Source: Serinus canaria
Taxonomy: Eukaryota > Chordata > Aves > Passeriformes > Fringillidae
Assembly: GCF_022539315.1 (NCBI RefSeq)
Contig: NC_066313.1
Location: forward strand, 12,899,764-12,963,763
Length of the DNA: 64,000 bases
Reading direction: 5' to 3'
Shown here: one piece after another, positions 39,009 to 52,165 of the stretch
Layout of the letters: every line of letters starts with the position of its first letter
How positions within the stretch are numbered: the stretch's first letter is position 1
Position numbers and translations under genes: made by a program
The notes under the pieces: generated by a model
What the model saw: the letters and a program-made list of their open reading frames with translations, nothing else
Databases searched by the model: none
Told to the model about the DNA's origin: nothing

Positions 39009-39788
39009 TTTGCATGGTAATTAATAAAGGAAGATATGTAAACAGATATGTTAAATATCATCCTGTGAGTTGTTCTGTTTCAAATATTATTGCTATTTTT
39101 TCAGTTGGGTAGAGGTTCTTTGAAAACTGTTATGATTTTACAACACTTAAACAATGTTATCATTTTAATATTATTAATGTTATAAATGGAATTTTTTTTT
39201 AATGAATTAATCCCATGAAGAACAGAAAGCATTTTTAACTGTTAGAACAAAATTAAATTCTTGGAAATACAAATGGATTGCATCCATTTGGTGCAAATTC
39301 CATTGGTGCATCCATTGCATCACATTTGCCCTTTGGAAGCTGGTGATATCCTGCCTGGGAAGTATGCTGGAGTTCAGTAAAAGGATGGACTATGCATAAT
39401 CAAGACTCCTGTATACTGATCCCTCTTTTAGAAACACAGTCTAACATCAGGGCATAGTTTTATGTCTTATGTGTGTATTGTCTTATACGTGTTAGGTGTA
39501 ACTTCAGTCATCTTAGAATGTTCTGAAAGAAAATTGAAGAACTGCTGAAAAAGAATTCCAAAAATTTATTCTATTAAAACAAAAAGTTATAAATGTCCTG
39601 ATAATAATTAAAATCTTGTATTTAAGAAAAGTGAAGAAGTACTACTAACAATAATTCACATGGTAACTTGATCCCTAATTGTAACCCTAAATTCCCAAAT
39701 TAGCAAAGGATCCTGCGTTTAAAATTTCTCCAGGAACATCTAAAATATTTTATTTTTCATTCATTGGAAATTATGTTTTATTTTTCAG

Positions 39789-39906
39789 TCCCCCCTGCAA
39801 TCATTCTGCTACAGAAATCCTTCAATGCCACGGCAGATCGAGGAGAGGCAATAACTCTGTTCTGCAGAGCCACTGGGTCACCTCCACCTGAGATCTCTTG
39901 GTACAG
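39789..39906 (+). CDS. NCAM2: NCAM2 exon 6 (first half of Ig3)
   Basis: The 118 bases start with tc (completing Val) and encode [20 protein letters not shown], then [18 protein letters not shown], ending in ag. That split Arg codon is completed by the g of exon 7, so this intra-domain intron is phase 2. The Cys in LFCRA and Trp in ISWY are the Ig3 core residues, and NAT is a potential N-glycosylation sequon. The acceptor follows gttttatttttcag and the donor is a strong gtgagt. Skipping this exon alone would shift the frame. Exons 6 and 7 together (279 nt) are frame-neutral and encode the whole of Ig3. Confidence 0.97.
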
Positions 39907-41606
39907 GTGAGTTCAGTCGAGGTCTCCACATCAGAGCACATTGTTTTAATGGGTCCCAGTCTTCTGCCACAGTCCATTCAGCTGTGCAACCTTAATTTCT
40001 CCACTGAATTTTAAGAGAATTTTCTGTCCATTTCTGTTCTAGCTGCTAAGGCTGGATTAAGCATTAATGTGTGAACGGACTCACACAAATTCAGTTGCAC
40101 TCAGGTTGCCAGCAAGTGAGGTAAATGTAAAATGTAATAAAAATACCATATTGTCATTATTTCTTCATGTGTGAGTGAAAAAGAAATAAGTCCATATCTC
40201 AAAAACAGTACAAGAACAATCTAACAATGACTTCTGCACATAAATGCACAGATGTGCATTTATGCAATAAATATTCAGTAAAGGTCACCAATACTAATAA
40301 AAAAAAAAAGGTTACACTTTCCACATTTGTAAAAATAGATTTTAACCTTAACTCTCTATTTCAATGAGATTCAGAAAGAGGTAAGAATTTAGACACTTGT
40401 AGGATCCAGGAATGTGTCATTGAATAAGTTTCAGTGTAACTTGAAAAAATTTTATCTATATAAAATACTTTGAAAATGGAATTGCTTTTAAATCTCATGT
40501 GTGTTTTTTTCATTATATCAATGACATGAGCATAGTGTAGCTATGTCAGTTGGGAACACTTACCATATAACATTTGTAAAAATTTAAATATCTATTTACT
40601 CTGTGTTCTTTCAATTTCAACAAAGATGTGCATCATTCCTGGAATGTAAAGTATCTCAATACCTCAAACCAGTGCACATTTCTATTTTAGACTTGAATAA
40701 TTTGCATCTACTGATATTATTTCAAGTGGATTAAAAGGTCATCCCATTTTCAAAATGGGCATAGAAGTGATTTTCATCAATTCTTCACTTCCTTTGGAAC
40801 ATTTTAACAATGTTAAATTAAGTTTCTCTCCTTTGATATCTTAATCTTGTTATGCCATAGGTCAGTTGTGAAGTCGAATTTTTCTCTCATGCAATTTGAA
40901 TCCCAGGAGATGTAAATAAATAGAATGCAAAGTTAATTCCTTCATGTGGCTTAGATTTCAAAATTTAGTAAAGAGAAGGAGAAATAAACCCAAAATGTGT
41001 ACAGCCCAAATCAAAGAACTGATATTAAATTCAAATCATATTATTTTTATTTGATGTCTTTGAAGTACTTTTTTAAATGTCTTTCCTATCTGACCAAAAT
41101 TCATAAGAGTTGCCTGAAATCTTCTATCCTAAATGGTTTTGGTGTATAGCAACAAGCACCATGATATATATTAAGGAAGGCTGCATCAATTTCCACCATT
41201 TGTGGATATGTCCATGAACAGCTGTGGGATTTTTTGGATGTTTTATAAATACCATAGTACACACGCAGGCCAGGTGTCTTGGAGAGACACTTATTTCTGT
41301 GTACACTGATCAGAGCCCACTGAAGGATTTCCCTTTGGTTGGAGAGCCCTTCAGGAGCTAAATTTTTAAACCATTCATGAAATATATTTTGTAATGATTT
41401 TCCAGAAGCTTTTCAGGCTTGTGGACTGGATATTGAATCATACATGTGCAAACTTCTGTTCTCTTCCTCTGTCAGGAACTATCTCATAATGAGGAGTATT
41501 GGCTAATGTCCCTCCCTTCCCTTTTGATGTTTTTTTTTTTCCCCTTTGATTCTCATTTAATTTCATCTGATTAGGGTGCAAATTCTTGTCAGTAGAAAAT
41601 ATTCTT

Positions 41607-41634
41607 GGTTTTTTGGTTTTTTTTTTTTTTTTTT
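41607..41634. repeat. T-rich homopolymer tract
   Basis: About 28 bases of T with two GG interruptions at its left side. Confidence 0.8.
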
Positions 41635-43796
41635 ATTTACTGACACTGAGATTTCGTAAAATGATACATCCAAAAGAACATTTATCCCAGAGACAAGATA
41701 TTATTATTGATATGCAAGCAGTGGGAAAAATTAGGGAAGAGAATTCTTTCTATTTTTAGAGGAAGAAAACAATACTAAGTGGTATTCCAGTCCTAAATTT
41801 CTGCATCAAATTTCTGAAATCTCTGTCCTGAAATTTTCAGGTCCATTTTGAGGACCATGATTTCATAATCAGCTGGTCTCTTCTCCTGTCCTTGGTCTTA
41901 TCTAAAAAGTATGTCAAGATAAAGACCTTGGTTTTCTACAATAGTTCAGACAGGGGTTTTATGAAATTATACTGAGCATTGGAAAACCTTATCAACATAT
42001 TTTTTCTTGATTTTGAGAAAAATCTAGAAAGCATTGTCAGTGAGTGCAAGGGAAATTAATCTAATTTATCTGATACTAATATGCTTGCCATCCACTGAGA
42101 AGCTAACTGAGTATGTTTTTTAGAATTAATAGCAAATTAGTCCCTATTTTGTCCTATTTAGTGTGCTTTTTGATGTTGAAAGCAACTTGGTACTAAGCTC
42201 AGTTTATTGTGTTTCAGTTTTAATAAACAAATGAATTTAATAAAGTTTTACTAGTAATATTGTAAGGATTATAATTATTGGTCACAGCAAATTAAGGGAA
42301 TTGTGCTCAGTTTTAAACCCAACCTCACCTTTTATCTATGTGAGTTCAGTCATTTTATTTAATTTGTCTCAGGTTAAACATTTTTAAAATGGGCAGGTGT
42401 AATGAAGTGATGTGATGGAAGGCTGTTTTCTGAATTCTCTGAATAGCTGGGTCTAGCTAATGGCCTCAGAGAGATGGTGTTGGATATTTTAACAGAAAAT
42501 CATAATTATAGCTTTTCCTGATGTCTCATTGCAAAACATTCTGAAGTATATTCAGTCTCCTGGAGAGCTGTGGAAAAGCATTGATAAAAAGGGTGGTAAG
42601 TTATTTTTTTACTCCATTCTGCTGCAGGTTTTTTACTTCATGGGGTAAAATGTGTATCCATGCTTTTTAAGGTGGTTCAAGACTGAGGACTTGTGTTATA
42701 CACATTTCCATGTTCTTCTGTCTTTGTTGCCTTTTAAAATGGGCTCTCACACCAATATTTTCTCACTCAGGCTGATGAAGTGTCTTTATTAAGGTCTGCA
42801 GAATCTGGATCTATTCAAAGAAAGTCAATTAAAAACTTTAGTCAATTAAAAACTAAATTATCTCAATTTTTACTACCCTTGTTTCCTTTTTAATTTCCAA
42901 TGAACTGATTTTAACAGATCAACTTCAGATAGGCCATGAAAAACATCTCTATTTTTAAAATCAGATGACACTACTATTGAAGGAACTCATATCTATGTGA
43001 GTTGACTGTAAGCAAGTTACTGGACAAAACAATAGTCTCAAGCTTTTAGCTCTTTAAGACACTAGCTAATGTGGTGAAGTTGAACTATTTATGTTGACCA
43101 TTTTTATTTCCAGGTGCTGATGATATTTAGTTTTGATCAAGTTAAAATGGATGCATCTGAACTAATATATTTTTCTCCAAAAATCCTTTAGTGCACTTAT
43201 AAAAATTAGTCACTTTGAAATACCTTGTCAAGAAGAAAGAAATTCCTGCTCTGTTTCATATATGTATATATTTTGTTGATATTTTGTGGACTAAGAGAAT
43301 CTAATTAATTCTCCATTGAACTGGTATCTCTGTTGAAGCTGATATTACATTAATGTGAAGCATAACCTTCAGAAAGGCAATGCACTAATGGAATTAAATT
43401 AGCCAGGAGTGAAAGATAACGATCCTGATGTAACTACAGGTCATGAACTGGAAATCTTTACTCAAGTGAAGAGTCCTACTGAAAGCATGGTTTATAGCTG
43501 TGGAGATAATTTACACTGCTAAAGTTTAGCTGCATCAATTTCCTGGTCTTTGCTGACAGGACTTAGAATTATCTTACAAAAGAAATAATCCACTTTAAGT
43601 ATCCTATTCATGTTTTGCTGTAATCCAGTATCAGCATCAACATGGATCTCTCTGCTCACTAGAGGGTCCAGGGAAATACTCATAATCTCATTTCTGCTGA
43701 GAAACTGCTATAGATATCAATGATTGTGAAAACAGGTACCTGGAAATTACTTCTACCCTTGAATACATACTTTTGTCTCCTAATAGAAATCACTAG

Positions 43797-43912
43797 GGGG
43801 TTTTTTGGTGCTTGGGAATTTTTGGGTTGTTTGTTTCTTTGTTTGTTGTTGGGTAGTGGGTTTGGGTGGCTTTTCTGTTTGTTTTTTTTTTGGTTAGGTT
43901 TGGTTTTCTGTG
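43797..43912. repeat. G/T-rich low-complexity stretch
   Basis: A run of GGGTTTT, GTTTGTTT and TTGTTGGG units. A 67-codon plus frame across it is Leu/Phe/Trp-rich low complexity. Confidence 0.75.
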
Positions 43913-44724
43913 AGATTACCTAATATGGAAAATTAGGCCTTTCCTGTTCTGTAAAACAGTTTCTGTGATTTTCTTTGGAAAGGAAATAAACAAGTATCAT
44001 AATCATGTCTTGATGTTGGCAGCTAAGTGGATTAGAATTATTTACAAAAAAGTGTTAGTACTAAGTGCAATCTATATAGATAACTAAAAGTTATGATTCT
44101 CCCAAGAAAAAAGCAGTATTCTCACTTTTAGCGAAAATATTATTTAGGAAAATACTAAATATATGTAGTTATCATTATATGAGAATAAAATGGAACTAAT
44201 TTTTTGTTCAAATATTGAAAAAAATTTAAGGTGCTAAACTAGGAATATTGAATAGAATAGAATGTTTGAGTAATGCCCTCTTGAAAAAGCAGTTGTGTGT
44301 AAGCCAAGGTGCTCAAATGGACTGGTCAAGCCTCAATCAGACCTCAGAATTGCTTGCAGATTTTATTATTTCTGTACCATCTGGTCACAGCTCATTCTAA
44401 CATCTGGAGACATGCCTGCTCGCTAAGTTGTGGCTAGGCAACAACAACTGAGAGGAAATAATTTGGATGGGTTCTTGATGTGCCAATAGGCTCTACGTGA
44501 ATGTAATTTAATTTTTTTATACTTTGCTTCATTGTTACTACTGTGAACTGCAGCAGTTAAACTTGAGAAATATGCTTTTGATAGTTTCTCACATACAATA
44601 TATAACCAATTTCCTTATGCCTTCCCTTGAGTGTGTGCCATATGTAAAAATCCTATTCAGAACCATTTTTCCAACATTAGGTCAAAATTGAACATTTAAG
44701 AATAAAAAAGGTATTATAGTATTT

Positions 44725-44751
44725 ATACATATACATATATATATATATAAT

Positions 44752-44782
<31 letters not shown>

Positions 44783-44784
44783 TT
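44725..44784. repeat. (AT)n followed by poly(T)
   Basis: A (AT)n run of about 40 bases with one TAATA break leads into about 21 T residues. It lies about 140 bp upstream of exon 7. Confidence 0.9.
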
Positions 44785-44922
44785 AACCTGACAATTGAAT
44801 TGTGATTTTTGAGGCTGGTGTTATAGCATTTCTTCCCTCTAATATTATTTTCAGCCTATTGATGCTTCTATAGCACATTGTTACTGGAACTTAGTGGCTG
44901 ATTTATACCTTTTTTTTTTTAG

Positions 44923-45083
44923 GAATGGTAAACTTATTGAAGAAAATGAAAAATATGTCCTGAGAGGAAGCAATACACAACTAACCATAAGAGATATAAA
45001 AAATATTGATGCGGGTCCTTATATCTGTAATGCTAAAAACAAAGCAGGAAATGACAAAAAACAGACAGTGCTTCAAGTTTTTG
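44923..45083 (+). CDS. NCAM2: NCAM2 exon 7 (second half of Ig3)
   Basis: The 161 bases start with g (completing Arg) and encode [40 protein letters not shown] and [13 protein letters not shown]. The final g starts the Val of exon 8. DAGPYICNA supplies the second Ig3 disulfide Cys, and NKAG is the usual G-strand start. The acceptor is ataccttttttttttttag and the donor gtaagt. The boundary to Ig4 is phase 1. From memory of the mammalian protein, this half-domain looks more changed than the Ig1 and Ig2 exons. Without splicing the frame continues 14 codons into the intron before a stop. Confidence 0.97.
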
Positions 45084-46465
45084 GTAAGTACTGCATAATA
45101 TGGTCCACCTTTCTTTTTAAAATGTAAACAGTAAGGAAATAGGTGTTAATTCACAACTTTCCGTTTAATAGTATTTCTGCAAGGTGCCTACTGATGCAGC
45201 AAAGTGCTTTCTGTATGATTTTACAACTTCTTTTGTCCCTGTTGGCTGCTTAAACCTTTACACCTGAATTTCATTTTGAAAAGGTTATCTTCAGCATTTG
45301 CTTTTCTGCTATTCACATGCAGTATACAATGGAGTGTTAAGTAGTGAATTCACTCTGGTTTAATTTAGAAGTTGTATGCTTGCAAGAAAACCAAGAGAAG
45401 GGGGAAGTTCTGAAAGGGGGAAAAGCAGGTTACCTTGACTTCTAAGCAGTGAGGATTTTCAGTAAGGCAATGCCATATAGAGATCTTCCTAACTTTTTTT
45501 TTTTTTCAGTTTATCTTTCTTGACATCTTTTTTCTATGTATACAATTGCAGGTGTAGTCCCAACAATGCTGTGTGTGCTGAGCTTCAAAGGATAAAAGTA
45601 ATAACCTCAAAACCCTTGTTTCTCTTTCTATGTTCCCCCAACCCAACTGTGCTAAGGATTCCCTCCTTTACATAGAACTGATAATTTATTTGAAGTTTTG
45701 TGGAGTTATAACCTAGTGAGAGTGGGTATTCATGAGAATGTAAGAAACATCCTCAGAATCACTGTGCAAAACAAAAAGCCTGTAACTTATGAAAAACCTA
45801 CAAAAATGAATGTGTTGGGGTTTTTACATTAAATAGAACTTGTATTATAGAGAAAGACAATTTCTATTTGAACAGTTAAATGCCATAATTAGGACAGAGG
45901 AAATAATTCCTGTCTAAAAAAAAATCAATTATTTAGTGTTTAGCATTAATTCCTAGCTAAAGCTAATAATAATTAATGAAAGTGAAAGAGTTCTACCAGG
46001 AGAGAGTAATATGATAATTGACAGCTCTGTTCCATACACCCCACTGACTCCTCTTTGGGTTGTCTCCAGCTCTGTATTCCAGCTGCATTGCCTAACCATT
46101 GGGCTGTTCTTCTGAGGTACTTGAGAGTTATTCTCAATTTCTTTTCAAAGGAAAGGTGATGAAATAAAATCTTTAATTTCATCCCAGCCTCAAGAAGTAC
46201 AGCATCTTGGTTTGGAAAATTGAAACATTTCATTCAACGTTTTTTCCAAACTTAAAAAAAAATATATAAATGGAATTAATAGAAATTACTTTCTAGTTTT
46301 GATATTAATTTAGGGAATTTTCAGTCAGAAATAGCTGTGTGTGTTATAGAAGTAATTTTAAGTATTCCTGAAATTTACTTGGTTTACTTCCTTGCCTAGA
46401 GCAAGGAAATTTTTTAATGAAAGGGATAGGGTAAAAGAGGAAACCAGATTAGAGTGAGGATTTCC

Positions 46466-46488
46466 TATATATATATATATATATATAT
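46466..46488. repeat. (TA)n microsatellite
   Basis: About eleven uninterrupted TA units. Confidence 0.9.
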
Positions 46489-48986
46489 TCATCTTTTAGC
46501 AACCACTTTTCTGGGGACTCCATAGAAAGCAAAATCCTACTCTTTTAATGGATACAATGAGTTGGTTAAATCCATTATGAACCTACACATCCTAAACTCC
46601 TACATTTCATGGATTTTAATGTCTCCTACAATAAACTTCACTTTTATCTCTTTCACACAGATTATATACAGTCATTTATACTGCCAACAAGTACTTATTT
46701 TTTTTCCATTAAATGTGTTAAAGAAAGTGTCAGTCTGAAAATGGCAAGGCAGATGGCTGGTTATTATAGCTAAATAGTACACAAACAACTTCTTTATGTT
46801 AAATTGACCTATTAAATGGCATTTTTCTCTCTCACTTCATTAGCTTATTTGTCTCACATGTCTGCTAGCTTTAATTTTAATTTACAATGCAAACTCCTTA
46901 GGGCATCGACTACTGATTTTACAACATGGCTCTGGCTGTGTTAAAACTCATAATAACAGTAATATAACCATAATGCAATAAAAATACTGGTAACATTATA
47001 GAATTCACTATTTAAACTTTCTAGAACACAGGACTTTGGAACAGACAGGCTCATTTCAGGGTCATGTAATAGCTACATATTTAGTTTCCATGCATGACCT
47101 AGGTTCTTTAGTTTAACTTTGGGGGGGCTTTTAGTATCAATGCTAAAAATGCTAAAATGCTAACTCTGACAGTTTTTCTGCAGCTCTGATATAGGTGTGG
47201 AAACCTAAAGGCACATACCCTGCCTTCCCCAGTTCGTCTGTATCAGTGCTTTGTTCTAAAAAGGGAGAAAAACCCTGTTTCTCTCAGTCTTTGTTGATAT
47301 GATTTGATTATCTCTGTCCTCCTGTTATCTGACATAGCTTTTTTTTGGTATCATTAGCAATTACTACCTAAAGATCTTATCTATTAATGCTTAGAAATTC
47401 TGCTAAGGTTTTTAATTCAAATTCATTTATGTTTTCCTACTGAACAGCTTGCAACCATAGGTATTCATTCTTCAATTCTTTAAAATATTCCCTGTATTTA
47501 TTACTGTTTGGTAGCTATCACTTTCACTCATGCTGCTCCACTTTATTTTTTTCTTTATTTTTTTCTTCAGTAGTAACTATCCATATTTATAAATCTGTAT
47601 GTTTAGGTACATCTAAATTATCATTTTTAATTATGAAATACCACATTTTTACATCTATGGAAAACTCAAAAAATTTCCAAAAATGACAGAGGAAGAAGCA
47701 GTTGATTTAAGATCAGTCAATAAATTCAATACATTGAAGCTTGCTACATCTTACTTTCTCCAGAGTAAACATTCATAACTTCATCATTCTTTCTCCAAGG
47801 TGATGGCAGTAGTCTTCATTTATGTTAGAATAAAAAATATAATCAGAGTAAATGAAAGAAAATTAGCTTTAATTAGACATTTCTGTGCTTAATATGAATA
47901 GTGTTTATATTCCCGGGGTTTTCATTTTGTTTGCTCTAGTTGCTTATTTCTACTTCTTTATCACTCAAAAACATGGTTATAGAACTTGATGATACTTAGC
48001 ATTGAGGTTTTCAACAAGTATTCTCTTTTCTGTACTTAGGTCACAGAAAGCTACATCTATATGTTTAATAATTTATTTTCCTGGAAAGGAAAAATATTCT
48101 TTCTTTACTCAGAATCAATAAAAATAAAAATTTTAAGGGAGGTCTAGCATAAGTTAATTTGAAGTTCTATATGATTTAGGTGCTTTACCTCCATAATCAG
48201 TGAGAGGGCAGTCTGAGTAATATTTTATTGTTAAAGTATTTCATTGGCATTTCAGTGGGTTCTGACAAATGACTTCATGAAAATCAAATGAGGGGATACC
48301 TCCAAAAGCATTACAAAAAATTCTTTTTACTTAATGCATAGTTTAAAGACATACTATTTTTATTTTCTAGATGCTTTCTTAATTATAAACTCAATGTTGT
48401 TTAGTGGAAAAGTTTTTTCAGTTTTTTACATTCAAAATGTATTTTTATTGATTACTGAGAAAATATATGCTGTTATTTATATATTTTTTGTCATCTGACA
48501 GAGAGGAGGAAATATGATGGACCTCTCCTATCTTCTCCCTCTTGTGTTTCTTTCAAATGCTAAAATTCAAAATTTTTATGTTAATTTAGTCCTTCAAAAT
48601 CCATTCATCTTGGAACCAAAAAGGCTGGCTTGTGCTTTTGAGACTGGGGTGACAAGTTGTCTGAATTTTTCCCTTATATTCAGTCTTAATGCTACATTCC
48701 TTTTTATAGTGCCTGGAGCATACCTTAATAATTTTCTTTTGGGCTTAGTAAGTAAATGTATATGTATTTTAATATGATTTCTGTGATTTGTTTTGTTTGT
48801 CAAGAGATGGTATTCAATATATAAATGGAAGCTTTTCATTTAAATTCACTGATACCTCTAGAAGGAGAATGCCATGGATCTGTGGATGGAGCTATCTCTG
48901 CCTGCTCCTTCCAGATATCAAAGTTCACCAACTGCAGCTTCACCAAGTACAGCTCAACACTTACAGATGTAATGTTAGTGATGCCT

Positions 48987-49435
48987 TGTGAAGGCTGACC
49001 TGGAACAGAGACTAGGTGGGAGTTACAAAGTAGGGATTTATTAGAAGACCTCAATGGATTCACCTTGGGCAGTGCAAGAGCCCCGCCAGGGCTGCACCCA
49101 AGATGAACCCAAAATGGTCACAAAACAGGTGACTGGTCACGAGGTCCCACACTTTTTTTAAGTTGTGGTCCGTTATCATATTGGAGTTAATTGTCCAGTT
49201 AAAGTTTTAGCCCATGCAGTCCCATCCTTCTTGTTTTTCTCTCTTCAGTCCACCATTGTTTATGCTCTTGGGCCTGAAATTTGGATCATTTGTCCTTGGT
49301 CCCAAGCTAGAAAAGGAATTGTTTTGTCTCCCTGCTCTGTGAAGAGAGCTCACTGTTCCCTAATAGGAAGCTCAGAACTACACACTAAAGCAGCACAGAA
49401 TCTGAAAAATATAAAAGCTAAAACCTGAGGTGTCA
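48987..49435 (-). mobile_element. Solo LTR of a bird endogenous retrovirus-type element (antisense)
   Basis: Read on the minus strand this roughly 449-bp block starts tgacacctcagg and ends ggtcagccttcaca, that is TG...CA. It has a TATA-like cttttatat near its start (49410-49418 on the plus strand) and an AATAAA signal (complement at 49037-49042) about 50 bp before its end, as expected for the R/U5 side. No gag, pol or env frames flank it, so it is a solo LTR. No convincing target-site duplication is visible at these borders. Its family was not checked against a library. Confidence 0.72.
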
Positions 49436-51984
49436 TAAGAATTTAATGCATTGTTTGCATTTCTTTTTGCTCCTTATTACTTCTTCACTTTTTTTTGAAT
49501 ACTTCTACTTTTTAAAATAAAAAATATCCAGTCTATAAAGACAGTGATGACAGTTGTCCCAGAAGACAAGTTTTAAACCCTTCTGAGTGTGAAGCAGTAA
49601 TAGCATTTTAACATATTTCAATAATACCATTGAAAGAGAGAGACTCAGTTCATAGTGTGCTAAGTCAGGTCAGCATTTCATACTGGTCTGTGTGTGAATC
49701 ATTATCATAAGAGGAATCAAATTTCTGAAACCTCTTTCTTAGACATTTCCATGCTGGGCTCCAGCTTGTTCACTAAGCTCAAATTGTACCAGGAGTTTCC
49801 AGGAGGATGGGGTTGCAGTTTTGCCACCTGATTCAAATGTGTCTGTGCAGGAGGACAGCAGGAAGGGATGATTGCTCCTGGGATGTATTGATCAAGTGAT
49901 TAATCAGGCAGCCATACAGGCCTCTCACCAGTACAAGCAAGTTTGTATCAATATCAAAATGTTTAAAATAATTATTTTGGTGAAACATAAGCAGGACTAT
50001 CTCAAGTTTTGGAAATGTGTTGCTTTCCAGGTTTGATGAAACTCTTTGTTAAAGGCATGGGTAGAAGTCTGTGAATTCAATAAACTGTGTACCTTTTCCA
50101 AGAAACTGGTTGTAAGCAAAAGCCTTAGGCTGCTATCCATGTTCATCATAAGCTTTATGGGGAGGCTGTATGTACACAGCAATGAGACAAATCCAGAATA
50201 GTCCAAGGAAGGAATCTGAGAGAAACTTGTTTACTTAGGAAATGTTAGGAAACTTAAAACCAACTTTCCTGGCTCAGAAAACAAACTTTCCAATCAGTAA
50301 ATGTTGTTTCTTTATTTGGCATCATCACTCTGTTCATATTTAAAAATGCATGTCTAGTCATAATAGTTCCTTACCTTAGATAATTTTAATGAAGTTTAGC
50401 TCCTTTCTATATTCAAGCATTCTTTCATTTGAACCAGGTCATTTAGCTTACAAATGTTTCAACTACATCACAACACCTGTATTCCACTATTTTTGTCTGA
50501 AGAAAGCAGCAAAACCCTGAAGGCTTCCTGAATTTGCATTCCAATGCTCTGTATTTTTATTTGCTTCATAATTTCTAGAATCCAAAAAATCAAATACCAA
50601 CTCAGTTTGAGAATGACCTTATCAATTTAGAAAGAACAGTTAAAAAATTGGAGGCAGGAGGGTGGGGGCAATTACTGTTCCAGTATTTCTGTCAATACTA
50701 GTTTTGGCATTTTCAAATACTTTTATTTACATGTACACAAATGTATTTTAATATTTTCCAATGTCCAAAATGTCATTGAAAAGTATTCAAACAGTATAAA
50801 AACTTCAAGTCAATAGTAAGTTATGACTTGTGACCTACAAAAATGAATTAATTAAATAATATCCCCCATATGAGCTCTCTTCTTCCGAGTAATAAGTGTC
50901 AGCTAGATGTATTTGATGATTAATCAGTGCTTATTCCTTTAAATGTCAGGTACTCTTGTCTAAAATGTCAAGCTAAAACTTTTTGTCTTGTAGTGATCCA
51001 TTTGAAGAAGGTCTTAAAGGAATTCAGAATAAGTCTAAGGTTAAGAATTATTTTTGTGTTTTGAATCGTGCATCATCTTGAGCAAATTCCATTGTTTGCC
51101 ATGTTGTCCAGATGGGGAACTCACTTTGATGGAAATAACTAAAACTTTTGAGAATTTTTGGCATGAAATACTATGTATGATCCCTCTAAAAATAAAAACA
51201 TAAAAAGCTTTCTGTCTGTTATAGTTCATTCCTTTTTTCCAGGAAGGATGATATATCAAAGTAATGAAAGGATAGAACAGTTTGTTTTGTAGCCAGGTGA
51301 TATGGCTATAGAAACAGAGCACTTGAGTGCCAATGTGAAATGCTTCATGGGCATTTGAATGATCCTGAAAGTGAGAGTGAATAATAATTAAAGTTATTTG
51401 GGGGTTTGACATAATTATCTTTTGTCTCTAATTCTGGTGGGTTTTTAGGTCTTTCCACTGACATCCCTTTAGGTACCAGAGAGGAGTTTTGAATTTTCTT
51501 GGCCAAATTGATATCCTGATGTAATTTGCTTGCTACCTTCTACTGCAGGCAATAAATCTGCATCCAGTTGCCATTTCAAGAATTCCTGATCACTCAGGGT
51601 GTTTTATTTCATCCCATGATCTCATTCACCATAGATTATATTATAATAAAGCAGGATATTAGTTCAGTTCTTTCTTAGGTAAAATGCTACTTGTTTCTTA
51701 TCTCTGTGCAGTAAACACAAATAGTTTATTCATAATAGTCAAAGGTGAACAGACAGCAGAGAAGCAACAGAAGGAATATGGAGAAAAGGAACGAGAAGTT
51801 AGACCAAGAATTGTGTGGAGGGAATGGATATAAAAGTAGGTGATGTGCCTACAGATAGTAAGTTTGAACCTGCTTTTCTTATTCTTCTTGGTGATGCTGA
51901 ATGCAGCATCTGCAAGACAATACTTATAACTGAGGAGTCATAAAATGAAACAGGAGAGTGGACATAAGGAAAACACCCCTCACC

Positions 51985-52165
51985 AGGACAGCCAGGCACT
52001 GCAGTAAGCTGAGGAGAGGTTGTCTACTCTCTGTTCATTACATTTTTCTAAAGAGTGCTTGACAAATCCCCGAGCAGTCAGACTGAGCAGGATCTGTCTG
52101 ATGCTGTGTTGATGAGGGGGTTGGCCCAGAAGCTCTCCTGGTGCCCATTCCAACCTGAATGAGTA
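51985..52165 (+). mobile_element. CR1 LINE 3' fragment (sense)
   Basis: It reads gaggagaggttgtctactct, gcaggatctgtctgatgctg, tgttgatgagggggttggcc, then agaagctctcctgg and ccattccaacctgaatga. These are ordered CR1 3' UTR blocks in sense orientation; the left border is unclear. Confidence 0.75.

Larger units (their letters stand above)
35480..39788 (+). other. NCAM2: Intron 5 of NCAM2 (4.3 kb)
   Basis: It runs from gtaagg to tatttttcag. AT-rich with two CR1 3' fragments (37231-37290, 38877-39008). A moderately GC-richer patch at about 36040-36420 shows no recognisable gene or repeat. Confidence 0.92.
39907..44922 (+). other. NCAM2: Intron 6 of NCAM2 (5.0 kb)
   Basis: It runs from gtgagt to tttttttttttag. 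AT-rich with a T-rich tract (about 41607-41634), a G/T low-complexity patch (about 43797-43912) and an AT/T microsatellite just before exon 7 (44725-44784). No other gene or repeat family was recognised. Confidence 0.92.

Noticed and set aside
48514..48777. Open frame beside the solo LTR as possible retroviral coding remnant
   Set aside because: No gag, pro, pol or env motif is visible and the frame is AT-rich intronic sequence outside the TG...CA borders.
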